A stretch of 50,007 nucleotides of DNA from Planctomycetota bacterium (GCA_022616235.1 JAKEFC010000080.1:1-50007); one strand, 5' to 3'. Shown: positions 17,640-26,498, counted from the stretch's first letter. Made by a program: numbers and translations. Notes: generated by a model from the sequence alone, not told the origin.

Positions 17640-17764
17640 CCTGCCGCCGCTCTCATGACTTCCAAGCCAAAGGAGGGAGTGTAGCGACGCGGGATTTTGA
17701 CAGGAACGTCTTTCCGGTCCGGCGCTCCCCATGGCCGCGCCGGGCGCAGCTCCCGGAAATGACA

Positions 17765-17796
17765 CAAGGCCGGGGGTCCAACGACCCTCGGCCTTG
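17765..17796 (-). terminator. Terminator hairpin after the secretin gene
   Basis: A 14 bp stem (CAAGGCCGGGGGTC pairing with GACCCTCGGCCTTG, one G-T wobble) has a 4-base loop and lies 48 bp past the secretin stop. On the minus strand it is followed by TGTCATTTCC, a weak U-rich run. It probably separates the pil operon from rng. Confidence 0.6.
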
Positions 17797-17844
17797 CGCG
17801 AAAACTGCCCGCAACGAGCCGCGTAGCTAGGAGGCTTCCAAGCG

Positions 17845-19755
17845 CTACTTCTGCTCGTCGCCGGGGGTTTCCTCCTCGCCTTCGGACGGCGCCGGCGACT
17901 TCTCTTCCGGCTTGCCGTACTTCTTCAGGAAGTAGTCGTACTTCTCCGCCTCCGCGATCGCCTCCTGATAGAGCGCGTCGGACATCTCCGTGTTCGCGAT
18001 CACCTTCGGCGTAATCAGAATCATGAGGTGCTGCACCGTGGAGGTCTTGCTCTTCCAGCGGAATAGATTCCCGAGGATCGGAATGCTCGAGATCACCGGC
18101 ACTTTCGTCTCGGCCTCGACCTTGGTCTCCGTGTGGAGCCCGCCGATGATCGCGGTGTGGCCGCTTTGCACGCGCAGGTACGTCACGACGGTCTGCGCGG
18201 ATTCCCTTGGCAGATCGATGAAGTTGACGTTCGTGCTGCCCGCCAGCGCGAACTGGAAGCGATCGAATCCGCCGACGGGAGAGGTGGTCCCGGTCAACGT
18301 GCTCACCTTCGGAATCACGTTGATGTGCACCGTATCCGTCCCCGGGATCACGTGCGGCGAAATGTAGAGGGTGAAGCCGACGTTGATCGGCGACCGGTCG
18401 TTCTCATCGATCTCCACCTGCACGTTGCCGTTCTGGTCGGTCTTGACGCGTTGTACGGCGAACGGCACGGAGTCGCCTACGAAGATCGTCGACGGGTGGT
18501 TGTCGAGCGTGGTCAAGCTCGGCTTCTGTATGACCTTCGAGTTCTCATCGTCCTTGACCATCTTGAGGAGGATTTGGGTCTGCGTGAAATCGAGCACGCC
18601 GAGCGCCGCGAAGCCGCTGCGTAGTGTCTCCCACCTGCCGAGGTCGAATGGATAGGTGCCGCCGCGCTCGAGCTTCGGGTTGAGGACTCCCGCGAAGGAC
18701 TCGCGCGCCCCTACCGTGGTGAGCGGCTCCGGCGCGGACATCACGATCTCGACCCCTTCGCGCGCCGGCGTCCCTGGCAGGTCGAACTTGAGTCCGGTCT
18801 CGAGGATGTCGTCGTTCGAAGTCGAGATGAACGTCACGTCGACTTGCACGAGCACCGGCTCCACGTCGAGCTCCGAAATGATGTGCTCGATCTCGGCGAG
18901 ACTTGGCGCCACATCCTTCACGATCAGCGTGTTCGTCTCGATGTCGAAGTCCATTTCGCCGCTGTCCGAGAGCGCCTTACGCAGCGCTTTGAGCAGGGTG
19001 AATTCGTCTTCCGGTTGCAGCTCCGTCTTGCCGTAGCGGTCGATGGACTGCTTCTCGATGTCCTTCATGACCGCGAGGTAGCGCTCCGGCGGCCGCACGT
19101 ACTTGAGGCGGAACACTCGCGTCTCGAGCTGCTCCTTGAGCGTCTCGGGGCGCACGACGCGAATGATGTCGGTCACGCCTTCGGTGTCCTGGACGGTCAC
19201 GTACCCTGCGGTCTTGACGATCGTGTCCAGCGCATCGCGCCACGGCACGTCGCGCAGGGACAGACTGATCTTCCCCTCGACATCCGAGGAAACGACGATG
19301 TTGGCTCCGCTTTGCTTCGCGAGCAGCTCCAGCACCGCGTTCAGGTCCGCGTCCTTGAATTCGATGCTGATCGGAGGCGGCTGAATGAAGCGAATGAACC
19401 GCGCGCTCTCGTAGATGATCTTGCAGTGCGTTTGGCGCGCGATCACTTCGAGCGCCTTACGCCACTCGATCGAGTCGAGGTTGACGGTCACCGTCTCGTC
19501 GATCTCGGGGTCCGCCACGATGTTCATGTCCACCTGGCGCCCGATCCCCTGCAGCACGTCGCGCAGCGGCTTCTCGCGCACGTCGATCGTGATGTAGTCC
19601 AACGTGTCTGTGCGGCGAGGCCGTCCCTGGAGCACGACGTCTCCGGCGTTCTCCTGGGCACCAACGGGATTCGGCGCCGCGCCAGGCGTGAAGAGGCACG
19701 TCAGTGCCGCAAGGCTTGCCAGGCACCGCACGGAAAAACGGAACTTCGAGAACAT
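17845..19755 (-). CDS. pilQ: Type IV pilus secretin, PilQ-like
   Basis: Outer-membrane channel for the pilus; 636 residues with a signal peptide (CLASLAALTCLFTPGAA). Two N0/STN-type domains lie near residues 50-115 and 125-200 (IDVREKPLRDVLQGIGRQVDMN; FKDADLNAVLELLAKQSG), then a secretin N-terminal module. The C-terminal beta domain carries the secretin signature VPVISSIPILGNLFR. It ends in an acidic tail (GEEETPGDEQK). No AMIN domain is evident. The ATG has GGAGG 6 bases upstream. It is the last pil gene, but a strong hairpin separates it from the upstream TPR-PilP gene, so it may be controlled partly on its own. Confidence 0.93.
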   Translation of the reverse strand: MFSKFRFSVRCLASLAALTCLFTPGAAPNPVGAQENAGDVVLQGRPRRTDTLDYITIDVREKPLRDVLQGIGRQVDMNIVADPEIDETVTVNLDSIEWRKALEVIARQTHCKIIYESARFIRFIQPPPISIEFKDADLNAVLELLAKQSGANIVVSSDVEGKISLSLRDVPWRDALDTIVKTAGYVTVQDTEGVTDIIRVVRPETLKEQLETRVFRLKYVRPPERYLAVMKDIEKQSIDRYGKTELQPEDEFTLLKALRKALSDSGEMDFDIETNTLIVKDVAPSLAEIEHIISELDVEPVLVQVDVTFISTSNDDILETGLKFDLPGTPAREGVEIVMSAPEPLTTVGARESFAGVLNPKLERGGTYPFDLGRWETLRSGFAALGVLDFTQTQILLKMVKDDENSKVIQKPSLTTLDNHPSTIFVGDSVPFAVQRVKTDQNGNVQVEIDENDRSPINVGFTLYISPHVIPGTDTVHINVIPKVSTLTGTTSPVGGFDRFQFALAGSTNVNFIDLPRESAQTVVTYLRVQSGHTAIIGGLHTETKVEAETKVPVISSIPILGNLFRWKSKTSTVQHLMILITPKVIANTEMSDALYQEAIAEAEKYDYFLKKYGKPEEKSPAPSEGEEETPGDEQK

Positions 19756-19856
19756 TCAAACCTCCCGACGGAAATGCGCTTCGTTCACGTTGGCCGCCCG
19801 TACCGTTTTGGCGGCAAGGCCAGAAAGTATTTGTCTATCGGGAGCTAGGGGGCCGG

Positions 19857-19870
19857 ACTTGAAATCAAGT
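19857..19870. other. Palindrome in the leader of pilQ
   Basis: ACTTGAAATCAAGT is a perfect 14 bp palindrome about 100 bp upstream of the pilQ ATG, in a 334 bp gap with no gene. It could be an operator site, but I recognise no regulator that binds it. No good promoter hexamer pair was found nearby. Confidence 0.3.
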
Positions 19871-20019
19871 TCCAGATTGGTGGAATCCACCCGCCTGGGA
19901 GCGAGCATCTCGGCGTGTTCTGCGGGCCGCGAGAGCGAGGAATCCGCGGCGAATGCGTGGGTGAAGAGGAGTGCGATGACCGCACGGACGGCGGCGTGCG
20001 GCGGCAAATCAACGAATCA

Positions 20020-20062
20020 GGGCCTGCGCGGCCGCGGCTCGTCTCCGCGGCGGCGCAGGCCC
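20020..20062 (-). terminator. Strong hairpin between the TPR-PilP gene and pilQ
   Basis: An 18 bp stem with a single mismatch (GGGCCTGCGC... pairing with ...GCGCAGGCCC) closes on the loop CTCGTCT, 28 bp past the TPR-PilP stop. On the minus strand it is followed by TGATTCGTTGATTTG. It looks like an intrinsic terminator or attenuator inside the pil gene order. Confidence 0.6.
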
Positions 20063-20089
20063 TTGGGAGCCCGCTTCGGCGATTTCCGA

Positions 20090-21601
20090 CTAGTAGTACC
20101 GGAAGAAGAGCGGGACGCACTCTCCCTTGAAGAGCATGAGCACCCGGTGGGGCTCGATCTTGACGACGCGCAGGTCTTCCAGGCTCTCTCCGACCTTGAG
20201 CAAGCGGTCGTTGATGATCACGAAGCTCGCCTTGTCGTCGGAAACGATGCCTTGGATTTCGAGCGGCTTCGCGTTGAATTCCGCGCGAATCTTCGCCTTG
20301 CGCAGCCACTCATCCGCGACTTCCATTACCTTCACGGAAACCTCGCGGAATTCCTCGTTGATGTCGTTCATCGCCGAGGCGATCTCGCGCACCTCCGCAT
20401 AAAGCGCTTCTACCTGCGCGAAGTCCTCGTTGCGAAACGCGCCGCGCATGTCGTCGATCTTGAGCTGCGCCTGTCCGTAGAAGTACTTGAGGCGAATCTC
20501 CTGGATGCGCGACTCGATCTCCTCCTTGCGGGCGATGATCTGCCGGAATTCGGCGCGGAAGATCGGCACGGACATGCGGTTCACGTGCGGGGTGATCTTG
20601 AGGAGATCCGTATACGCCTTCATGGCGCGATCCTCGTCGTCCTGCGCGAGGGCCCTCTCGATAGCCGCGAGCAGCCGCCGCGCTTCTTCGACGACCTGCT
20701 CCTGCTTCGCGGGGGTCCACCGCGTGGTCGCAGAGACTTCGACCTCTTCCTTGATCTCTTCCGCCCTTTGGAAGCGGCGCGTCATCGGGTCGACGATCGA
20801 GCTGAAGTCGATTTCGTACCGCTCGAGCTTGAGGGCGAGCTTGATGACCTCGGTGTCCTTCTGATACGGCTTCATGCTCTCGAAGTTTTCGATCGCGCGC
20901 ATCAAGTTGAGGCCGCTCTCCGCCGCTGCCCTCATGTGCGCGAGGACCTTCGTGCGGTCGCCACCGTTGGCGTTCGCCGCGGCATAGGACTCGGCAATCA
21001 GGAGATGTCCGATTGCGGTGTTGCCGGCCAGGTCGAGGTAATCCTGATACTTGCGGCGCGCTTCATCGTTGTTGCCGGCCTTGTGAAAGAGGAGTCCGAG
21101 CGCGAGTTGGAAGTCCGCTTCGAAGGGGCGCAGCACGACGAGCTGCTTCACGTCCTCGACGGCGAATTTCCAGCGCTTGAGGTCGATGTTGCGCTGGGCG
21201 CTGCGAACCAGCTCTTTGATCCGCCGGTCGTCCTCCAACGAGACCGCGCCGTCGGGATTCGTCTTCACGAGGTCTGAGCCGGCGGCAGTGTCCGTTTGTT
21301 CGGCGTCTGCCGCGTTCTCGTCGCTCGCGGTCGGATCGGCCGTTTCCACGCCCGGAGGCGTGACGCCGCCGGCCGGCGGCGCCGCGCCCGGCGCGCCCGC
21401 GTCGGGCGCTGCCGAAGTCGCCGGCTCGACCGGCGCCGGAGGCGCGGCCGGAGTTGCAGGCGCGGTCGGCGCTGGGGTCGGTTCGGCGGGCGTAGCTTGC
21501 GCCTCGGGTTCGACGGGAAGCTCGATCGGGGCATCCTGGGCAGACAGCGGCGCCGACAGCGCCAGGATCGCTACGAGGGTCAGTCTGCTCATGGCGCTCA
21601 C
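20090..21601 (-). CDS. Exported helical-repeat protein with PilP-like C-terminal domain
   Basis: 503 residues. A signal peptide (LTLVAILALSAPLSAQ) leads into a Pro/Ala/Thr-rich linker (25-100), then helical TPR-like sequence (110-430). The last 58 residues (IQGIVSDDKASFVIINDRLL and VGESLEDLRVVKI) look like the HR/PilP beta domain that couples PilNO to the secretin. It occupies the pilP position between pilO and pilQ. The GTG start lies 1 bp past the pilO stop, with GAGG upstream. PilP is normally a lipoprotein of about 175 residues; no lipobox is seen here. I infer a PilP equivalent fused to a repeat domain. Confidence 0.75.
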   Translation of the reverse strand: MSAMSRLTLVAILALSAPLSAQDAPIELPVEPEAQATPAEPTPAPTAPATPAAPPAPVEPATSAAPDAGAPGAAPPAGGVTPPGVETADPTASDENAADAEQTDTAAGSDLVKTNPDGAVSLEDDRRIKELVRSAQRNIDLKRWKFAVEDVKQLVVLRPFEADFQLALGLLFHKAGNNDEARRKYQDYLDLAGNTAIGHLLIAESYAAANANGGDRTKVLAHMRAAAESGLNLMRAIENFESMKPYQKDTEVIKLALKLERYEIDFSSIVDPMTRRFQRAEEIKEEVEVSATTRWTPAKQEQVVEEARRLLAAIERALAQDDEDRAMKAYTDLLKITPHVNRMSVPIFRAEFRQIIARKEEIESRIQEIRLKYFYGQAQLKIDDMRGAFRNEDFAQVEALYAEVREIASAMNDINEEFREVSVKVMEVADEWLRKAKIRAEFNAKPLEIQGIVSDDKASFVIINDRLLKVGESLEDLRVVKIEPHRVLMLFKGECVPLFFRYY

Positions 21602-21602
21602 G

Positions 21603-22247
21603 TTACTTCGCCTCCTCGGCGCTCGGGGGGGTCGGTGTTGGTTTGGAGTACGTATAGGTCGAAATGACCAAGCTGATCGACTTCACTTCGTTTTCGGCGA
21701 GCTGCGCGTCGTTCTGCTTGTCCTTGGAGCCGAGCGGCTTGACTTCGAAGGAATCGACGCGCAGGAATCGCACGTGGTTCTCCATCAGGTTGATGAACTT
21801 GAGGAGCCCGAGGAACGTGCCTTCCATCTCGAATCGATACTTGTGCCGTACGAAGTTGCTCTTCACCTTGACGGTCTTCTCGGACTTCTTGTTATCTTTT
21901 TTCTCGACGATGGCCTCCGGCGTGACACCGAGGACTTTCACGCCCGTTCCCCGCAGGAACTCGTAGATCTCCTCGAGAAACGCCTCGTCGCGCACTTCGC
22001 GGTCGCTCGGCAGGATCTGAGCGTATTCCTCGATGATCGCGGCCAGCTCCTGCGACTTCGACTTCAATTCCGGAATCTGCTTGATCTTCTTTTGCGCGTC
22101 CTGCTCCTCTTTGTCCAACTTGTCCAGCGTTACGATGCGTTCCCCGCGCTCCGCGTAGCAGAAGTAGCCGAACACGCCCTCGCCGATTATGCACAGGGCA
22201 AAGACGCCGATCAGAACGAGCATCTGTTGCTTTTCGTTGAGTCGCAC
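21603..22247 (-). CDS. pilO: Type IV pilus inner-membrane protein PilO
   Basis: 214 residues: a short cytoplasmic start, one membrane helix (MLVLIGVFALCIIGEGVFGY), a coiled coil (LDKLDKEEQDAQKKIKQIPE) and a ferredoxin-like periplasmic domain ending in VKSISLVISTYTY. This fits PilO, which dimerises with PilN. The start is GTG, one base after the pilN stop. Position between pilN and the PilP-like gene supports the call. Confidence 0.88.
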   Translation of the reverse strand: MRLNEKQQMLVLIGVFALCIIGEGVFGYFCYAERGERIVTLDKLDKEEQDAQKKIKQIPELKSKSQELAAIIEEYAQILPSDREVRDEAFLEEIYEFLRGTGVKVLGVTPEAIVEKKDNKKSEKTVKVKSNFVRHKYRFEMEGTFLGLLKFINLMENHVRFLRVDSFEVKPLGSKDKQNDAQLAENEVKSISLVISTYTYSKPTPTPPSAEEAK

Positions 22248-22248
22248 G

Positions 22249-22980
22249 TTACTTGCCCTTCTTCTTTGCCGGCCTCGCGGGCTTGGCCTTTGCATCCGCG
22301 ACGACCGGCTCCGCCGGCTTCTCGATCAGAGTGCGGATATCCATGTCGAGTTGGAATCGGTTCGCTTGCGGCTCGGCGTAACCCGGCAGCTCGACCAACT
22401 CCCACGACGGCGGCAGGAACCGGAGGAACTCGCCGAAGAAGTTGTCGGGCTGGGCGCGCAGCTCCACCATGTCCTTGTAGAACCGCTTCTCGCCCGAGAG
22501 CGCCTTACGAAAATTCATGATCGGCAGGGGATCCTTCCCCTGCGCGTAGCAGGTCAGGCTGAGCCTTCCGCCCGTCTGCTCCTTGTGCTTCTCCCACTTG
22601 TATTCCGTCACGTCCGGAGTGTTCATCGTAATGTCGGTGATCCAGACGTTCGACGGGGTCAGCTCCGCCAACTTCGCGAGCTTCGCCGACCACAAGATCC
22701 GGTGCGACTTGATCTGGATGATCGCCTTCTCGCGCTCCTTGTAAAAAGCGATGTCTTCGTTGATGCGATCGACCTCGTAGGCCTTCTCCTTGACGAGGTC
22801 CACTTCGATCTTGCGGCTCTCTACACGGTCGCGCAGCGAGAGCACGTTCCAGTACATGAAGATCATGACCACGCCGAGCACGAGGGTCGCAGCGACACCG
22901 CCGGCGAGACCGAAGAAGAGGCCCTTGGGCGTGCTGGCTGCCCGCTGTAGCTCCTCTGGAAGCAGGTTGATTCGGATCAC
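22249..22980 (-). CDS. pilN: Type IV pilus inner-membrane protein PilN
   Basis: 243 residues starting (GTG) with the PilM-binding motif MIRINLLPEE. One membrane helix (LAGGVAATLVLGVVMIFMYW) is followed by a coiled coil and a periplasmic domain. The C-terminus has a Lys-rich tail (AKPARPAKKKGK) and a longer insert than usual around KRFYKDMVELRAQ. Linked to pilM upstream by 33 bp. Confidence 0.9.
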   Translation of the reverse strand: MIRINLLPEELQRAASTPKGLFFGLAGGVAATLVLGVVMIFMYWNVLSLRDRVESRKIEVDLVKEKAYEVDRINEDIAFYKEREKAIIQIKSHRILWSAKLAKLAELTPSNVWITDITMNTPDVTEYKWEKHKEQTGGRLSLTCYAQGKDPLPIMNFRKALSGEKRFYKDMVELRAQPDNFFGEFLRFLPPSWELVELPGYAEPQANRFQLDMDIRTLIEKPAEPVVADAKAKPARPAKKKGK

Positions 22981-23013
22981 GCGTCGCGCAACCTTTCGTC
23001 GAGTTTGCTAACG

Positions 23014-24054
23014 TTATGCCGGATCCAACAAGCGGGCGCCGAGACCGATCGCCACCGGCAACTGGCTCGCGTGCGCTTTCAACTCCTCGGGGTCGATGCG
23101 ATCCCCGCGGAGCTCGAGATTCTCGGTCGGATCCCAGAATTGAATCTTGCGGTCGAAAACGCGCTCGAACACGGTCTGAAGTCCCGGTGTACGGACGCAC
23201 CCGCCGGAGACGAAGATCTCCCCCACTTCACGGTCGAATTGGTTCTCGAAGTAGTCGAAGGACAGGTGGATCTCGTTCGCCAAATCGTCGAGATTCGTCG
23301 TCAAGGCTTCTTCCAGTTCCGCCTCGCGCCCTTGCGGATTCCGCTTCAAGTCCTCGGCCTCCGTCGTCTCGATGGCAAGCCGGCGCGCCACCGCCTCGGT
23401 CAAGTCGTTTCCGCCGAGGTAGACTTCGCGCGAAAAATAGGTCGTGTTACCGAGGAGAATGCTGATGTTCGTCTTCGTGGCGCCGACATCCACGAGCGCC
23501 ACGACCTCCTGTCGCTCTTCGACGCGCGAGCTGTAGCGATTGCGAAGCTCGAAGGCGTTACCGAGCGCGAAGGTGTCGACGTCGACGACCACCGGAATCA
23601 ATCCGATGTCCTGGATCATGCGCACATGGTCGTGTACCAGCGATTTCTTCGCCGCGACCATCAGCACTTTCATCTCTTTGTCGCCCTCTTCCGCGCTCGA
23701 GGCGATCTCCTCGAGCTTGTGTCCATCGAGCGCGACTTCCTCGATGTCGAATGGAATATACTTGTCCGCTTCGAAGCGAAGTGCGCCTTTAATCTCCGAC
23801 TCCGTCATGAGCGGCAGATTGATGTATCGAGCGACGACCGAGCGACCGGACACCGCGGTCGCCACGCGGCGCGTCTTGATGCCGGCGTTGCGGAGCACTT
23901 CTATGATCGTTTCGCCGATTTGGTCCGGCGCCTGCACCCGCGCGGATCCGAATCCGGTGATCTTGAGATTGCCGCCGGAATTCGTCAGTTCTACGGCCTT
24001 GATCTCGCTCGTTCCGACGTCGAGGCCAACGATCGATTTCTTCCTCGCAAACAT
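23014..24054 (-). CDS. pilM: Type IV pilus assembly actin-like protein PilM
   Basis: Cytoplasmic ATP-binding protein that docks on the PilN N-terminus. 346 residues with the actin-fold phosphate-1 motif IVGLDVGTSEIKAVEL, the phosphate-2 motif ALVDVGATKTNISILL and the adenosine motif IFVSGGCVRTPGL. The ATG at 24054 gives the family-typical start (MFARKKSIVGLDVG); the frame is open for 46 codons upstream but those overlap the promoter. It heads pilM-pilN-pilO-TPR/PilP-(pilQ). Confidence 0.95.
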   Translation of the reverse strand: MFARKKSIVGLDVGTSEIKAVELTNSGGNLKITGFGSARVQAPDQIGETIIEVLRNAGIKTRRVATAVSGRSVVARYINLPLMTESEIKGALRFEADKYIPFDIEEVALDGHKLEEIASSAEEGDKEMKVLMVAAKKSLVHDHVRMIQDIGLIPVVVDVDTFALGNAFELRNRYSSRVEERQEVVALVDVGATKTNISILLGNTTYFSREVYLGGNDLTEAVARRLAIETTEAEDLKRNPQGREAELEEALTTNLDDLANEIHLSFDYFENQFDREVGEIFVSGGCVRTPGLQTVFERVFDRKIQFWDPTENLELRGDRIDPEELKAHASQLPVAIGLGARLLDPA

Positions 24055-24158
24055 ATCACCACGCCTTCGGAAGGGTGCGTATTGCCGCCGCCGGCCGCGT
24101 GGCCGGCGCCAAATGGAACGTAAACTATTCGTGGGACAGCGTAAGATGTCTCCCGTGA

Positions 24159-24188
24159 AGTATAGGACTACCCACCAAAAAACGTCAA
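24159..24188 (-). promoter_or_regulatory. Promoter of the pilM operon
   Basis: On the minus strand TTGACG (24183-24188), an 18 bp spacer and TATACT (24159-24164) match the vegetative sigma consensus at 5 of 6 in each box. The leader to pilM would be about 98 bases. The rest of the 24055-24334 gap shows no gene. Confidence 0.65.
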
Positions 24189-24334
24189 ACACGGTCGAAT
24201 GCCCGACACGATTCGGCGCGGAGCGAACTTGCGCACGTGGACATGCGCGCGCTTGCTGGGATGCGCGCGTCCGATAAATTCGCGTACGAGTGCGCAGGGC
24301 GGAATTGCAACGAACCGAAGAGGTGAAAGCGGCC

Positions 24335-24512
24335 TAGAGCCTATCCCAAAACCTCGCCTGGCTTCGGTCGGCTGTGAAGCGCGCGCGCGGCGTCGAGCCT
24401 CATCGCCGTATTTCTCCATCAATACGACTCTTCGGCTCTTCTTGCGCGCGTGCTTCTCGCTCGACCCCGAATGCTCCAGGTGATGGCCAACGGCGATGTT
24501 ATTGGGCTCTTA
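24335..24512. mobile_element. MITE-like element, copy A, at the 3' end of ptsI
   Basis: 178 bp element starting TAGAGCCTATCCCAAAACC and ending in TTGGGCTCTTA, whose ends are imperfect inverted repeats of each other. It is about 80% similar along its length, in the same orientation, to the copy at 26248. No transposase is encoded. On the minus strand it contains a reading frame with MEKYGDE and SQPTEARRGF that is shared by both copies. Its right end supplies the TAA stop codon of ptsI. Confidence 0.75.
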
Positions 24513-26246
24513 CCAGCCCGTGTCGGGCAAGTAGTCGCGTGCCCAGGATCGAAGGAGGGCCGCGATCTCCATGCCATCTGCGAGTCCGGAGCACTGCGCC
24601 GCGAGCCGCACGGCGTCATAGACTTGAATGGAGCGGACGATGCGCCGCACTTCCGGAATCATGGGCGGGCTCACGCTCAAGCGCCGATAGCCGAGTCCGA
24701 TAAGCAAGGGAATATAGAGTCGCTCGGACGCCATTTCCCCGCAAATGGAGACTTCGATCCCGGCGCGGTCCCCGGCGGCGAGGCTCGCCGCAAGCAGGCG
24801 CAGCACGGCCGGGTGGACCGGGTCGTACAGCGCCGCGACGTGCTCGTTGCCGCGGTCGACCGCGAGCGTGTATTGCACCAAGTCGTTAGTGCCGATGCTG
24901 AAGAATTGCACGTGCCGCGCAACTTGATCGGCGGTAATCGCGAGGGATGGGACTTCGACCATCACTCCCACGGGAATCTCGGTATCGAACTGCTCCCCGT
25001 TTTGCCGCAGCTCTTCCTTCACCTGCTCGAAGAAGCCGACCGCTCGTTCGACGTCTCCGACCGAGCCGACCATGGGGAACATGATCTTCACTCGCCCGAA
25101 CATGCTCGCGCGCAAGATGGCCCGCAACTGCTCGCGGAATAGCTCGGGATTGGCGAAGCAATAGCGAATCGATCGGCAACCCAAGAATGGGTTCTCCTCG
25201 CGCTGGTCCTCCGCGCGTTCGAGCCCCTTGTCGCCGCCGAGATCCAGGGTGCGGATCGTCACGGGGCGGTCCCCCACTTCCTTGAGAACCCTCTGATAGT
25301 GTTGTAGGTGCCAGGCTTCGCCCCCGCGCGGCTTCTGGAAGTGAATGAACTCGGTCCGCAAGAGCCCGATCCCCGCGGCGCCGAGCGCCATCGCCGCGTG
25401 AACTTCCTGCGGCAACTCGACGTTTGCTTGCAGCTCCACTCGATGTCCGTCGATCGTCTCGGAAGGGAGCGTCGTCTCCTTGCGCAATCGTCGCGCGACT
25501 TTGTGCACGTTCGCTTCGCGGGCGCGGTAGTCGCGCAGCGTGGCGTCATCCGGGTCGACGATCACGAGCCCGCGAAAGCCGTCGATGATCACGGTGTCTC
25601 CCGCGATCACGGCGGTCGAAATTTCCTCGAGCGCGACGACCGCCGGAATCCCGAGCGCGCGCGCCATGATGGCGGTGTGGGAGGTCTTGCCCCCCACATC
25701 CATCGCGAATCCGCGGACCCATTTCGAGTCGAGCTTGGCCGCCTGCGCGGGAGTCAGGTTGTGGGCGATCACCACGACCTCGCGGTCCAACTCCTGCATC
25801 GTGTCCAGGCGCGATCCGAGCAACGTGGAGAGCAGCAGCTTCTCGATGTCATAGAGGTCGTGGACGCGTTCCGCGATGATCGGCGAGTCCATCACTTCGA
25901 ATTTCTTGATGTAGCGGCTCATGGTGCGGGCAACGGCGTGCTCTGCCGTGTACTGCTTCTGGCGGATGAGCGACAGGATCTCGTTCTTGAGAACCGGGTC
26001 TCCGAGCAGGGTCTTGTGGATCTCGAGGATCTGCGCGTTAATGCCGCGATCCCCGCCCATGCGCTCGATCTCGCGCTGTAAGCTTTGCTCCGCCGCCCGC
26101 ACCCCCTCCTCGTAGCGAGCAGCCTCCGCCTCCACGCGCTCGCTCTCGATGAAACGCTGCGGGATGTGAATCTCTTCCGTGTCGAGGATCATGGCCTCGC
26201 GGATCGCAATGCCGGGAGAGACCGGGATGCCTTTGCGGGTTTCCAT
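24510..26246 (-). CDS. ptsI: Phosphoenolpyruvate-protein phosphotransferase (enzyme I)
   Basis: Transfers phosphate from PEP to HPr. 578 residues, full length. The phosphorylated His is in GGKTSHTAIMAR (H190), the PEP-binding Arg in GIGLLRTEF (R297), and the catalytic Cys in SICGEMAS (C502, the same number as in E. coli). It is cut off from ptsH by 252 bp that contain repeat copy B. That repeat begins 1 bp before the ATG, so the leader and any ribosome-binding site lie in the repeat (an AGGAGAGG lies about 20 bases upstream, too far to be ideal). The stop codon is the terminus of repeat copy A. Confidence 0.96.
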   Translation of the reverse strand: METRKGIPVSPGIAIREAMILDTEEIHIPQRFIESERVEAEAARYEEGVRAAEQSLQREIERMGGDRGINAQILEIHKTLLGDPVLKNEILSLIRQKQYTAEHAVARTMSRYIKKFEVMDSPIIAERVHDLYDIEKLLLSTLLGSRLDTMQELDREVVVIAHNLTPAQAAKLDSKWVRGFAMDVGGKTSHTAIMARALGIPAVVALEEISTAVIAGDTVIIDGFRGLVIVDPDDATLRDYRAREANVHKVARRLRKETTLPSETIDGHRVELQANVELPQEVHAAMALGAAGIGLLRTEFIHFQKPRGGEAWHLQHYQRVLKEVGDRPVTIRTLDLGGDKGLERAEDQREENPFLGCRSIRYCFANPELFREQLRAILRASMFGRVKIMFPMVGSVGDVERAVGFFEQVKEELRQNGEQFDTEIPVGVMVEVPSLAITADQVARHVQFFSIGTNDLVQYTLAVDRGNEHVAALYDPVHPAVLRLLAASLAAGDRAGIEVSICGEMASERLYIPLLIGLGYRRLSVSPPMIPEVRRIVRSIQVYDAVRLAAQCSGLADGMEIAALLRSWARDYLPDTGW

Positions 26247-26247
26247 C

Positions 26248-26433
26248 TAGAGCCTATCCAAAAAAAACCTCTCCTGGCTTCGGTCGGCTGCGAGGCGCGC
26301 CCACGGCGTCGAACCTCATCGCCGTATTTTTCCATTAGTACGACTCTTCGGCTCTCCTTGTGAGCGCACCTCTCGCTCGACCCCAATGGCTCAGGTCATA
26401 GGCCAACGGAGCGGTTATTTGGACAGGCTCTTA
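26248..26433. mobile_element. MITE-like element, copy B, between ptsH and ptsI
   Basis: 186 bp, direct-orientation partner of the copy at 24335. The left end TAGAGCCTATCCAAA and right end TTTGGACAGGCTCTTA form a good imperfect terminal inverted repeat. Internal matches include GGCTTCGGTCGGCTG, CATCGCCGTATTT and CGACTCTTCGGCTC. It forms the leader of ptsI. The 65 bp between it and the ptsH stop hold no feature. Confidence 0.78.
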
Positions 26434-26498
26434 TCTTGCGCTCTTGGGTGCAAGTCCCAACTTGGCGCCCGCTTTCGGTCGAGTTTCGCTTGCTGCCG

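Noticed and set aside
24055-24192. 46-codon upstream extension of pilM
   Set aside because: It covers the likely promoter, and family alignment starts at MFARKKS.
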